64,000 bases of DNA from Metridium senile (lineage: Eukaryota; Cnidaria; Anthozoa; Actiniaria; Metridiidae): NCBI GenBank assembly GCA_949775045.1, contig OX459108.1, positions 10,332,072 through 10,396,071 on the forward strand, read 5' to 3'. Shown piece by piece: positions 40,510 through 53,572 of this stretch (its first letter is position 1; the number at the start of each line of letters is the position of its first letter). Made by a program: the position numbers and the translations under genes. The notes beneath the pieces were generated by a model. That model was not told the origin of the DNA. It was given only the letters and a program-made list of their open reading frames with translations, and searched no databases.

Positions 40510-43500
40510 TCTCATGTGGGGGCGAGTCATGCCATTCATCATTTCAATGTTGCAGTCGAGCACTAAGTTGATATAGTCTTGTACCAAACTGTATGGACTA
40601 GATCTTGTGTGCAAAAGTCTCTTATCCTTTGGGTCAGTCATTCCACACTTCAGACTGTTACATTGTTAGACGTTTGACGTTTCTCATGTGGGGGCGAGTC
40701 ATGCCATTCATCACATCAATGGTGCAGTCGAGTACCAAGTTGTTTCAGTCCTGTACCAAACTGTATTGACTAGATCTTGTGTGCAAGATTCTTATCCTTT
40801 GAGTCAGTCATTCCATACTGCATCAGACTGTTACATTGTTAGACGTTTGACATTTCTCATGTGGGGGCGAGTCAAGCCATTCATCACATCAATGTTGCAG
40901 TCGAGTACCAAGTTGTTATAGTCCTGTACCAAACTGTGTTGACTAGATCTTGTGTGCAAAAGTCTCTTTTCCATTCGGTCAGTCATTCCATACATCAGAC
41001 TGTTACATTGTTAGACATCTGGCATTTCTCATGTGGGGGCGAGTCATGCCATTCATCAGTTCAAAGTTGCAGTCGAGTACCAAGTTGTTTCAGTCCTGTA
41101 CCAAACTGTGTTGACTAGATCTTGTGTGCAAAAGTGTCTTTTCCATTCGGTCAGTCATTCCATACATCAGACTGTTACATTGTTAGACGTCTGACATTTC
41201 TCATGTGGGGGCGAGTCATGCCATTCATCAGATCAATGTTGCAGTCGAGTACAAAGTTCTTTCAGTTCTGTACCAAACTGTGTTGACTAGATCTTGTGTG
41301 CAAAAGTCTCTTTTCCATTCGGTCAGTCATTCCATACATCAGACTGTTACATTGCTAGACGTCTGGCATATCTCATGTGGGGGCGAGTCATGCCATTCAT
41401 CATTTCAATGTTGCAGTCGAGCACTAAGTTGATATAGTCTTGTACCAAACTGTTTTGACTAGATCTTGTGTGCAAAAGTCTCTTTTTCTTTGTGTCAGTC
41501 ATTCCATACTTCAGACTGTTACATTGTTAGACGTTTGACGTTTCTCATGTGGGGGCGAGTCATGCCATTCATCACATCAATGTTGCAGTCGATTACCAAG
41601 TTGTTATAGTACTGTACCGAACTGTGTTGACTAGATCTTGTGTGCAAAAGTCTCTTTTTCTTTGGGTCAGTCATTCCATACTTCAGACTGTTACATTGTT
41701 AGACGTTTGACGTTTCTCATGTGGGGGCGAGTCATGCCATTCATCAGTTCAAAGTTGCAGTCGAGTACCAAGTTGTTTCAGTCCTGTACCAAACTGTGTT
41801 GACTAGATCTTGGGTGCAAAAGTGTCTTTTTATTTGGTCAGTCATTCCATACATCAGACTGTTACATTGTTAGACGTCTGACATTTCTCATGTGGGGGCG
41901 AGTGATGCCATTCATCAGATCAATGTTGCAGTCGAGTACAAAGTTCTTTTAGTTCTGTACCAAACTGTGTTGACTAGATCTTGTGTGCAAAAGTCCCTTT
42001 TACATTCGGTCAGTCATTCCATACATCAGACTGTTACATTGTTTGACGTCTGGCATTTCTCATGTGGGGGCGAGTCAAGCCATTCATCAGTTCAATGTTG
42101 CAGTCGAGCACTAAGTTGATATAGTCTTGCACCAAACTGTTTTGACTAGATCTTGTGTGCAAAAGTCTCTTTTTATTTGGGTCAGTCATTCCATACTTCA
42201 GACTGTTACATTGTTAAACGTTTGACGTTTCTCATGTGGGGGCGAGTCATGCCATTCATCACATCAATGTTGCAGTCGATTACCAAGTTGTTATAGTACT
42301 GTACCGAACTGTGTTGACTAGATCTTGTGTGCAAAAGTCTCTTTTTCTTTGGGTCAGTCATTTCATACTTCAGACTGTTACATTGTTAGACGTTTGACGT
42401 TTCTCATGTGGGGGCGAGTCATGCCATTCATCACATCAATGTTGCAGTCGATTACCAAGTTGTTATAGTACTGTACCGAACTGTGTTGACTAGATCTTGT
42501 GTGCAAAAGTCTCTTTTTCTTTGGGTCAGTCATTCCATACTTCAGACTGTTACATTGTTAGACGTTTGACGTTTCTCATGTGGGGGCGAGTCATGCCATT
42601 CATCAGTTCAAAGTTGCAGTCGAGTACCAAGTTGTTTCAGTCCTGTACCAAACTGTGTTGACTAGATCTTGGGTGCAAAAGTCTCTTTTTATTTGGTCAG
42701 TCATTCCATACATCAGACTGTTACATTGTTAGACGTCTGACATTTCTCATGTGGGGGCGAGTCATGCCATTCATCAGATCAATGTTGCAGTCGAGTACAA
42801 AGTTCTTTCAGTTCTGTACCAAACTGTGTTGACTAGATCTTGTGTGCAAAAGTCTCTTTTCCATTCGGTCAGTCATTCCATACATCAGACTGTTACATTG
42901 CTAGACGTCTGGCATATCTCATGTGGGGGCGAGTCATGCCATTCATCATTTCAATGTTGCAGTCGAGCACTAAGTTGATATAGTCTTGTACCAAACTGTT
43001 TTGACTAGATCTTGTGTGCAAAAGTCTCTTTTTCTTTGTGTCAGTCATTCCATACTTCAGACTGTTACATTGTTAGACGTTTGACGTTTCTCATGTGGGG
43101 GCGAGTCATGCCATTCATCACATCAATGTTGCAGTCGATTACCAAGTTGTTATAGTACTGTACCGAACTGTGTTGACTAGATCTTGTGTGCAAAAGTCTC
43201 TTTTTCTTTGGGTCAGTCATTCCATACTTCAGACTGTTACATTGTTAGACGTTTGACGTTTCTCATGTGGGGGCGAGTCATGCCATTCATCAGTTCAAAG
43301 TTGCAGTCGAGTACCAAGTTGTTTCAGTCCTGTACCAAACTGTGTTGACTAGATCTTGGGTGCAAAAGTGTCTTTTTATTTGGTCAGTCATTCCATACAT
43401 CAGACTGTTACATTGTTAGACGTCTGACATTTCTCATGTGGGGGCGAGTGATGCCATTCATCAGATCAATGTTGCAGTCGAGTACAAAGTTCGTTTAGTT

Positions 43501-46500
43501 CTGTACCAAACTGTGTTGACTAGATCTTGTGTGCAAAAGTCCCTTTTACATTCGGTCAGTCATTCCATACATCAGACTGTTACATTGTTTGACGTCTGGC
43601 ATTTCTCATGTGGGGGCGAGTCAAGCCATTCATCAGTTCAATGTTGCAGTCGAGCACTAAGTTGATATAGTCTTGCACCAAACTGTTTTGACTAGATCTT
43701 GTGTGCAAAAGTCTCTTTTTATTTGGGTCAGTCATTCCATACTTCAGACTGTTACATTGTTAAACGTTTGACGTTTCTCGTGTGGGGGCGAGTCATGCCA
43801 TTCATCACATCAATGTTGCAGTCGATTACCAAGTTGTTATAGTACTGTACCGAACTGTGTTGACTAGATCTTGTGTGCAAAAGTCTCTTTTTCTTTGGGT
43901 CAGTCATTTCATACTTCAGACTGTTACATTGTTAGACGTTTGACGTTTCTCATGTGGGGGCGAGTCATGCCATTCATCACATCAATGTTGCAGTCGATTA
44001 CCAAGTTGTTATAGTACTGTACCGAACTGTGTTGACTAGATCTTGTGTGCAAAAGTCTCTTTTTCTTTGGGTCAGTCATTCCATACTTCAGACTGTTACA
44101 TTGTTAGACGTTTGACGTTTCTCATGTGGGGGCGAGTCATGCCATTCATCAGTTCAAAGTTGCAGTCGAGTACCAAGTTGTTTCAGTCCTGTACCAAACT
44201 GTGTTGACTAGATCTTGGGTGCAAAAGTCTCTTTTTATTTGGTCAGTCATTCCATACATCAGACTGTTACATTGTTAGACGTCTGACATTTTTCATGTGG
44301 GGGCGAGTCATGCCATTCATCAGATCAATGTTGTAGTCGAGTACAAAGTTCTTTCAGTTCTGTACCAAACTGTGTTGACTAGATCTTGTGTGCAAAAGTC
44401 TCTTTTCCATTCGGTCAGTCATTCCATACATCAGACTGTTACATTGTTTGACGTCTGGCATATCTCATGTGGGGGCGAGTCATGCCATTCATCAGTTCAA
44501 TTTTGCAGTCGAGTACCAAGTTGTTTCAGTCCTGTACCAAACTGTATTGACTAGATCTTGTGTGCAAGATTCTTATCCTTTGAGTCAGTCATTCCATACG
44601 GCATCAGACTGTTACATTGTTAGACGTTTGACATTTCTCATGTGGGGGCGAGTCAAGCCATTCATCACATCAATGTTGCAGTCGAGTACCAAGTTGTTAT
44701 AGTCCTGTACCAAACTGTGTTGACTAGATCTTGTGTGCAAAAGTCTCTTTTCCATTCGGTCAGTCATTCCATACATCAGACTGTTACATTGTTAGACATC
44801 TGGCATTTCTCATGTGGGGGCGAGTCATGCCATTCATCAGTTCAAAGTTGCAGTCGAGTACCAAGTTGTTTCAGTCCTGTACCAAACTGTGTTGACTAGA
44901 TCTTGTGTGCAAAAGTGTCTTTTCCATTCGGTCAGTCATTCCATACATCAGACTGTTACATTGTTAGACGTCTGACATTTCTCATGTGGGGGCGAGTCAT
45001 GCCATTCATCAGATCAATGTTGCAGTCGAGTACAAAGTTCTTTCAGTTCTGTACCAAACTGTGTTGACTAGATCTTGTGTGCAAAAGTCTCTTTTCCATT
45101 CGGTCAGTCATTCCATACATCAGACTGTTACATTGCTAGACGTCTGGCATATCTCATGTGGGGGCGAGTCATGCCATTCATCATTTCAATGTTGCAGTCG
45201 AGCACTAAGTTGATATAGTCTTGTACCAAACTGTTTTGACTAGATCTTGTGTGCAAAAGTCTCTTTTTCTTTGTGTCAGTCATTCCATACTTCAGACTGT
45301 TACATTGTTAGACGTTTGACGTTTCTCATGTGGGGGCGAGTCATGCCATTCATCACATCAATGTTGCAGTCGATTACCAAGTTGTTATAGTACTGTACCG
45401 AACTGTGTTGACTAGATCTTGTGTGCAAAAGTCTCTTTTTCTTTGGGTCAGTCATTCCATACTTCAGACTGTTACATTGTTAGACGTTTGACGTTTCTCA
45501 TGTGGGGGCGAGTCATGCCATTCATCAGTTCAAAGTTGCAGTCGAGTACCAAGTTGTTTCAGTCCTGTACCAAACTGTGTTGACTAGATCTTGGGTGCAA
45601 AAGTGTCTTTTTATTTGGTCAGTCATTCCATACATCAGACTGTTACATTGTTAGACGTCTGACATTTCTCATGTGGGGGCGAGTGATGCCATTCATCAGA
45701 TCAATGTTGCAGTCGAGTACAAAGTTCTTTTAGTTCTGTACCAAACTGTGTTGACTAGATCTTGTGTGCAAAAGTCCCTTTTACATTCGGTCAGTCATTC
45801 CATACATCAGACTGTTACATTGTTTGACGTCTGGCATTTCTCATGTGGGGGCGAGTCAAGCCATTCATCAGTTCAATGTTGCAGTCGAGCACTAAGTTGA
45901 TATAGTCTTGCACCAAACTGTTTTGACTAGATCTTGTGTGCAAAAGTCTCTTTTTATTTGGGTCAGTCATTCCATACTTCAGACTGTTACATTGTTAAAC
46001 GTTTGACGTTTCTCATGTGGGGGCGAGTCATGCCATTCATCACATCAATGTTGCAGTCGATTACCAAGTTGTTATAGTACTGTACCGAACTGTGTTGACT
46101 AGATCTTGTGTGCAAAAGTCTCTTTTTCTTTGGGTCAGTCATTTCATACTTCAGACTGTTACATTGTTAGACGTTTGACGTTTCTCATGTGGGGGCGAGT
46201 CATGCCATTCATCACATCAATGTTGCAGTCGATTACCAAGTTGTTATAGTACTGTACCGAACTGTGTTGACTAGATCTTGTGTGCAAAAGTCTCTTTTTC
46301 TTTGGGTCAGTCATTCCATACTTCAGACTGTTACATTGTTAGACGTTTGACGTTTCTCATGTGGGGGCGAGTCATGCCATTCATCAGTTCAAAGTTGCAG
46401 TCGAGTACCAAGTTGTTTCAGTCCTGTACCAAACTGTGTTGACTAGATCTTGGGTGCAAAAGTGTCTTTTTATTTGGTCAGTCATTCCATACATCAGACT

Positions 46501-49500
46501 GTTACATTGTTAGACGTCTGACATTTCTCATGTGGGGGCGAGTGATGCCATTCATCAGATCAATGTTGCAGTCGAGTACAAAGTTCGTTTAGTTCTGTAC
46601 CAAACTGTGTTGACTAGATCTTGTGTGCAAAAGTCCCTTTTACATTCGGTCAGTCATTCCATACATCAGACTGTTACATTGTTTGACGTCTGGCATTTCT
46701 CATGTGGGGGCGAGTCAAGCCATTCATCAGTTCAATGTTGCAGTCGAGCACTAAGTTGATATAGTCTTGCACCAAACTGTTTTGACTAGATCTTGTGTGC
46801 AAAAGTCTCTTTTTATTTGGGTCAGTCATTCCATACTTCAGACTGTTACATTGTTAAACGTTTGACGTTTCTCGTGTGGGGGCGAGTCATGCCATTCATC
46901 ACATCAATGTTGCAGTCGATTACCAAGTTGTTATAGTACTGTACCGAACTGTGTTGACTAGATCTTGTGTGCAAAAGTCTCTTTTTCTTTGGGTCAGTCA
47001 TTTCATACTTCAGACTGTTACATTGTTAGACGTTTGACGTTTCTCATGTGGGGGCGAGTCATGCCATTCATCACATCAATGTTGCAGTCGATTACCAAGT
47101 TGTTATAGTACTGTACCGAACTGTGTTGACTAGATCTTGTGTGCAAAAGTCTCTTTTTCTTTGGGTCAGTCATTCCATACTTCAGACTGTTACATTGTTA
47201 GACGTTTGACGTTTCTCATGTGGGGGCGAGTCATGCCATTCATCAGTTCAAAGTTGCAGTCGAGTACCAAGTTGTTTCAGTCCTGTACCAAACTGTGTTG
47301 ACTAGATCTTGGGTGCAAAAGTCTCTTTTTATTTGGTCAGTCATTCCATACATCAGACTGTTACATTGTTAGACGTCTGACATTTTTCATGTGGGGGCGA
47401 GTCATGCCATTCATCAGATCAATGTTGTAGTCGAGTACAAAGTTCTTTCAGTTCTGTACCAAACTGTGTTGACTAGATCTTGTGTGCAAAAGTCTCTTTT
47501 CCATTCGGTCAGTCATTCCATACATCAGACTGTTACATTGTTTGACGTCTGGCATATCTCATGTGGGGGCGAGTCATGCCATTCATCAGTTCAATTTTGC
47601 AGTCGAGTACCAAGTTGTTTCAGTCCTGTACCAAACTGTATTGACTAGATCTTGTGTGCAAGATTCTTATCCTTTGAGTCAGTCATTCCATACGGCATCA
47701 GACTGTTACATTGTTAGACGTTTGACATTTCTCATGTGGGGGCGAGTCAAGCCATTCATCACATCAATGTTGCAGTCGAGTACCAAGTTGTTATAGTCCT
47801 GTACCAAACTGTGTTGACTAGATCTTGTGTGCAAAAGTCTCTTTTCCATTCGGTCAGTCATTCCATACATCAGACTGTTACATTGTTAGACATCTGGCAT
47901 TTCTCATGTGGGGGCGAGTCATGCCATTCATCAGTTCAAAGTTGCAGTCGAGTACCAAGTTGTTTCAGTCCTGTACCAAACTGTGTTGACTAGATCTTGT
48001 GTGCAAAAGTGTCTTTTCCATTCGGTCAGTCATTCCATACATCAGACTGTTACATTGTTAGACGTCTGACATTTCTCATGTGGGGGCGAGTCATGCCATT
48101 CATCAGATCAATGTTGCAGTCGAGTACAAAGTTCTTTCAGTTCTGTACCAAACTGTGTTGACTAGATCTTGTGTGCAAAAGTCTCTTTTCCATTCGGTCA
48201 GTCATTCCATACATCAGACTGTTACATTGCTAGACGTCTGGCATATCTCATGTGGGGGCGAGTCATGCCATTCATCATTTCAATGTTGCAGTCGAGCACT
48301 AAGTTGATATAGTCTTGTACCAAACTGTTTTGACTAGATCTTGTGTGCAAAAGTCTCTTTTTCTTTGTGTCAGTCATTCCATACTTCAGACTGTTACATT
48401 GTTAGACGTTTGACGTTTCTCATGTGGGGGCGAGTCATGCCATTCATCACATCAATGTTGCAGTCGATTACCAAGTTGTTATAGTACTGTACCGAACTGT
48501 GTTGACTAGATCTTGTGTGCAAAAGTCTCTTTTTCTTTGGGTCAGTCATTCCATACTTCAGACTGTTACATTGTTAGACGTTTGACGTTTCTCATGTGGG
48601 GGCGAGTCATGCCATTCATCAGTTCAAAGTTGCAGTCGAGTACCAAGTTGTTTCAGTCCTGTACCAAACTGTGTTGACTAGATCTTGGGTGCAAAAGTGT
48701 CTTTTTATTTGGTCAGTCATTCCATACATCAGACTGTTACATTGTTAGACGTCTGACATTTCTCATGTGGGGGCGAGTCATGCCATTCATCAGATCAATG
48801 TTGCAGTCGAGTACAAAGTTCTTTCAGTTCTGTACCAAACTGTGTTGACTAGATCTTGTGTGCAAAAGTCTCTTTTCCATTCGGTCAGTCATTCCATACA
48901 TCAGACTGTTACATTGCTAGACGTCTGGCATATCTCATGTGGGGGCGAGTCATGCCATTCATCATTTCAATGTTGCAGTCGAGCACTAAGTTGATATAGT
49001 CTTGTACCAAACTGTTTTGACTAGATCTTGTGTGCAAAAGTCTCTTTTTCTTTGTGTCAGTCATTCCATACTTCAGACTGTTACATTGTTAGACGTTTGA
49101 CGTTTCTCATGTGGGGGCGAGTCATGCCATTCATCACATCAATGTTGCAGTCGATTACCAAGTTGTTATAGTACTGTACCGAACTGTGTTGACTAGATCT
49201 TGTGTGCAAAAGTCTCTTTTTCTTTGGGTCAGTCATTCCATACTTCAGACTGTTACATTGTTAGACGTTTGACGTTTCTCATGTGGGGGCGAGTCATGCC
49301 ATTCATCAGTTCAAAGTTGCAGTCGAGTACCAAGTTGTTTCAGTCCTGTACCAAACTGTGTTGACTAGATCTTGGGTGCAAAAGTGTCTTTTTATTTGGT
49401 CAGTCATTCCATACATCAGACTGTTACATTGTTAGACGTCTGACATTTCTCATGTGGGGGCGAGTGATGCCATTCATCAGATCAATGTTGCAGTCGAGTA

Positions 49501-52500
49501 CAAAGTTCTTTTAGTTCTGTACCAAACTGTGTTGACTAGATCTTGTGTGCAAAAGTCCCTTTTACATTCGGTCAGTCATTCCATACATCAGACTGTTACA
49601 TTGTTTGACGTCTGGCATTTCTCATGTGGGGGCGAGTCAAGCCATTCATCAGTTCAATGTTGCAGTCGAGCACTAAGTTGATATAGTCTTGCACCAAACT
49701 GTTTTGACTAGATCTTGTGTGCAAAAGTCTCTTTTTATTTGGGTCAGTCATTCCATACTTCAGACTGTTACATTGTTAAACGTTTGACGTTTCTCGTGTG
49801 GGGGCGAGTCATGCCATTCATCACATCAATGTTGCAGTCGATTACCAAGTTGTTATAGTACTGTACCGAACTGTGTTGACTAGATCTTGTGTGCAAAAGT
49901 CTCTTTTTCTTTGGGTCAGTCATTTCATACTTCAGACTGTTACATTGTTAGACGTTTGACGTTTCTCATGTGGGGGCGAGTCATGCCATTCATCACATCA
50001 ATGTTGCAGTCGATTACCAAGTTGTTATAGTACTGTACCGAACTGTGTTGACTAGATCTTGTGTGCAAAAGTCTCTTTTTCTTTGGGTCAGTCATTCCAT
50101 ACTTCAGACTGTTACATTGTTAGACGTTTGACGTTTCTCATGTGGGGGCGAGTCATGCCATTCATCAGTTCAAAGTTGCAGTCGAGTACCAAGTTGTTTC
50201 AGTCCTGTACCAAACTGTGTTGACTAGATCTTGGGTGCAAAAGTCTCTTTTTATTTGGTCAGTCATTCCATACATCAGACTGTTACATTGTTAGACGTCT
50301 GACATTTTTCATGTGGGGGCGAGTCATGCCATTCATCAGATCAATGTTGTAGTCGAGTACAAAGTTCTTTCAGTTCTGTACCAAACTGTGTTGACTAGAT
50401 CTTGTGTGCAAAAGTCTCTTTTCCATTCGGTCAGTCATTCCATACATCAGACTGTTACATTGTTTGACGTCTGGCATATCTCATGTGGGGGCGAGTCATG
50501 CCATTCATCAGTTCAATTTTGCAGTCGAGTACCAAGTTGTTTCAGTCCTGTACCAAACTGTATTGACTAGATCTTGTGTGCAAGATTCTTATCCTTTGAG
50601 TCAGTCATTCCATACGGCATCAGACTGTTACATTGTTAGACGTTTGACATTTCTCATGTGGGGGCGAGTCAAGCCATTCATCACATCAATGTTGCAGTCG
50701 AGTACCAAGTTGTTATAGTCCTGTACCAAACTGTGTTGACTAGATCTTGTGTGCAAAAGTCTCTTTTCCATTCGGTCAGTCATTCCATACATCAGACTGT
50801 TACATTGTTAGACATCTGGCATTTCTCATGTGGGGGCGAGTCATGCCATTCATCAGTTCAAAGTTGCAGTCGAGTACCAAGTTGTTTCAGTCCTGTACCA
50901 AACTGTGTTGACTAGATCTTGTGTGCAAAAGTGTCTTTTCCATTCGGTCAGTCATTCCATACATCAGACTGTTACATTGTTAGACGTCTGACATTTCTCA
51001 TGTGGGGGCGAGTCATGCCATTCATCAGATCAATGTTGCAGTCGAGTACAAAGTTCTTTCAGTTCTGTACCAAACTGTGTTGACTAGATCTTGTGTGCAA
51101 AAGTCTCTTTTCCATTCGGTCAGTCATTCCATACATCAGACTGTTACATTGCTAGACGTCTGGCATATCTCATGTGGGGGCGAGTCATGCCATTCATCAT
51201 TTCAATGTTGCAGTCGAGCACTAAGTTGATATAGTCTTGTACCAAACTGTTTTGACTAGATCTTGTGTGCAAAAGTCTCTTTTTCTTTGTGTCAGTCATT
51301 CCATACTTCAGACTGTTACATTGTTAGACGTTTGACGTTTCTCATGTGGGGGCGAGTCATGCCATTCATCACATCAATGTTGCAGTCGATTACCAAGTTG
51401 TTATAGTACTGTACCGAACTGTGTTGACTAGATCTTGTGTGCAAAAGTCTCTTTTTCTTTGGGTCAGTCATTCCATACTTCAGACTGTTACATTGTTAGA
51501 CGTTTGACGTTTCTCATGTGGGGGCGAGTCATGCCATTCATCAGTTCAAAGTTGCAGTCGAGTACCAAGTTGTTTCAGTCCTGTACCAAACTGTGTTGAC
51601 TAGATCTTGGGTGCAAAAGTGTCTTTTTATTTGGTCAGTCATTCCATACATCAGACTGTTACATTGTTAGACGTCTGACATTTCTCATGTGGGGGCGAGT
51701 CATGCCATTCATCAGATCAATGTTGCAGTCGAGTACAAAGTTCTTTCAGTTCTGTACCAAACTGTGTTGACTAGATCTTGTGTGCAAAAGTCTCTTTTCC
51801 ATTCGGTCAGTCATTCCATACATCAGACTGTTACATTGCTAGACGTCTGGCATATCTCATGTGGGGGCGAGTCATGCCATTCATCATTTCAATGTTGCAG
51901 TCGAGCACTAAGTTGATATAGTCTTGTACCAAACTGTTTTGACTAGATCTTGTGTGCAAAAGTCTCTTTTTCTTTGTGTCAGTCATTCCATACTTCAGAC
52001 TGTTACATTGTTAGACGTTTGACGTTTCTCATGTGGGGGCGAGTCATGCCATTCATCACATCAATGTTGCAGTCGATTACCAAGTTGTTATAGTACTGTA
52101 CCGAACTGTGTTGACTAGATCTTGTGTGCAAAAGTCTCTTTTTCTTTGGGTCAGTCATTCCATACTTCAGACTGTTACATTGTTAGACGTTTGACGTTTC
52201 TCATGTGGGGGCGAGTCATGCCATTCATCAGTTCAAAGTTGCAGTCGAGTACCAAGTTGTTTCAGTCCTGTACCAAACTGTGTTGACTAGATCTTGGGTG
52301 CAAAAGTGTCTTTTTATTTGGTCAGTCATTCCATACATCAGACTGTTACATTGTTAGACGTCTGACATTTCTCATGTGGGGGCGAGTGATGCCATTCATC
52401 AGATCAATGTTGCAGTCGAGTACAAAGTTCTTTTAGTTCTGTACCAAACTGTGTTGACTAGATCTTGTGTGCAAAAGTCCCTTTTACATTCGGTCAGTCA

Positions 52501-53572
52501 TTCCATACATCAGACTGTTACATTGTTTGACGTCTGGCATTTCTCATGTGGGGGCGAGTCAAGCCATTCATCAGTTCAATGTTGCAGTCGAGCACTAAGT
52601 TGATATAGTCTTGCACCAAACTGTTTTGACTAGATCTTGTGTGCAAAAGTCTCTTTTTATTTGGGTCAGTCATTCCATACTTCAGACTGTTACATTGTTA
52701 AACGTTTGACGTTTCTCATGTGGGGGCGAGTCATGCCATTCATCACATCAATGTTGCAGTCGATTACCAAGTTGTTATAGTACTGTACCGAACTGTGTTG
52801 ACTAGATCTTGTGTGCAAAAGTCTCTTTTTCTTTGGGTCAGTCATTTCATACTTCAGACTGTTACATTGTTAGACGTTTGACGTTTCTCATGTGGGGGCG
52901 AGTCATGCCATTCATCACATCAATGTTGCAGTCGATTACCAAGTTGTTATAGTACTGTACCGAACTGTGTTGACTAGATCTTGTGTGCAAAAGTCTCTTT
53001 TTCTTTGGGTCAGTCATTCCATACTTCAGACTGTTACATTGTTAGACGTTTGACGTTTCTCATGTGGGGGCGAGTCATGCCATTCATCAGTTCAAAGTTG
53101 CAGTCGAGTACCAAGTTGTTTCAGTCCTGTACCAAACTGTGTTGACTAGATCTTGGGTGCAAAAGTGTCTTTTTATTTGGTCAGTCATTCCATACATCAG
53201 ACTGTTACATTGTTAGACGTCTGACATTTCTCATGTGGGGGCGAGTCATGCCATTCATCAGATCAATGTTGCAGTCGAGTACAAAGTTCTTTCAGTTCTG
53301 TACCAAACTGTGTTGACTAGATCTTGTGTGCAAAAGTGTCTTTTCCATTCGGTCAGTCATTCCATACATCAGACTGTTACATTGCTAGACGTCTGGCATA
53401 TCTCATGTGGGGGCGAGTCATGCCATTCATCATTTCAATGTTGCAGTCGAGCACTAAGTTGATATAGTCTTGTACCAAACTGTTTTGACTAGATCTTGTG
53501 TGCAAAAGTCTCTTTTTCTTTGTGTCAGTCATTCCATACTTCAGACTGTTACATTGTTAGACGTTTGACGTT
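40510..53572. repeat. First copy of a 13,063-bp higher-order satellite repeat
   Basis: Marker monomers at 40688, 40861, 41205, 41892, 42751, 43438, 44297, 47391, 50313 and 50658 all have partners exactly 13,063 bp further right. Left of 40510 the match to 53573-13,063 breaks (CTTTTACTTTGGG versus CTTTTTCTTTGTG). The unit is about 76 monomers. Confidence 0.9.
44297..53234. repeat. Internal higher-order blocks of 18, 17 and 17 monomers
   Basis: Blocks beginning with the variant ATTTTTCATGTGGGGG/TTGTAGTCGAG start at 44297, 47391 and 50313 (3,094 then 2,922 bp), and the third runs 2,922 bp to 53235. The 18-mer block differs from the 17-mer blocks in the order of its internal variant monomers. 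The same series recurs at 57360, 60454 and 63376. Confidence 0.88.
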
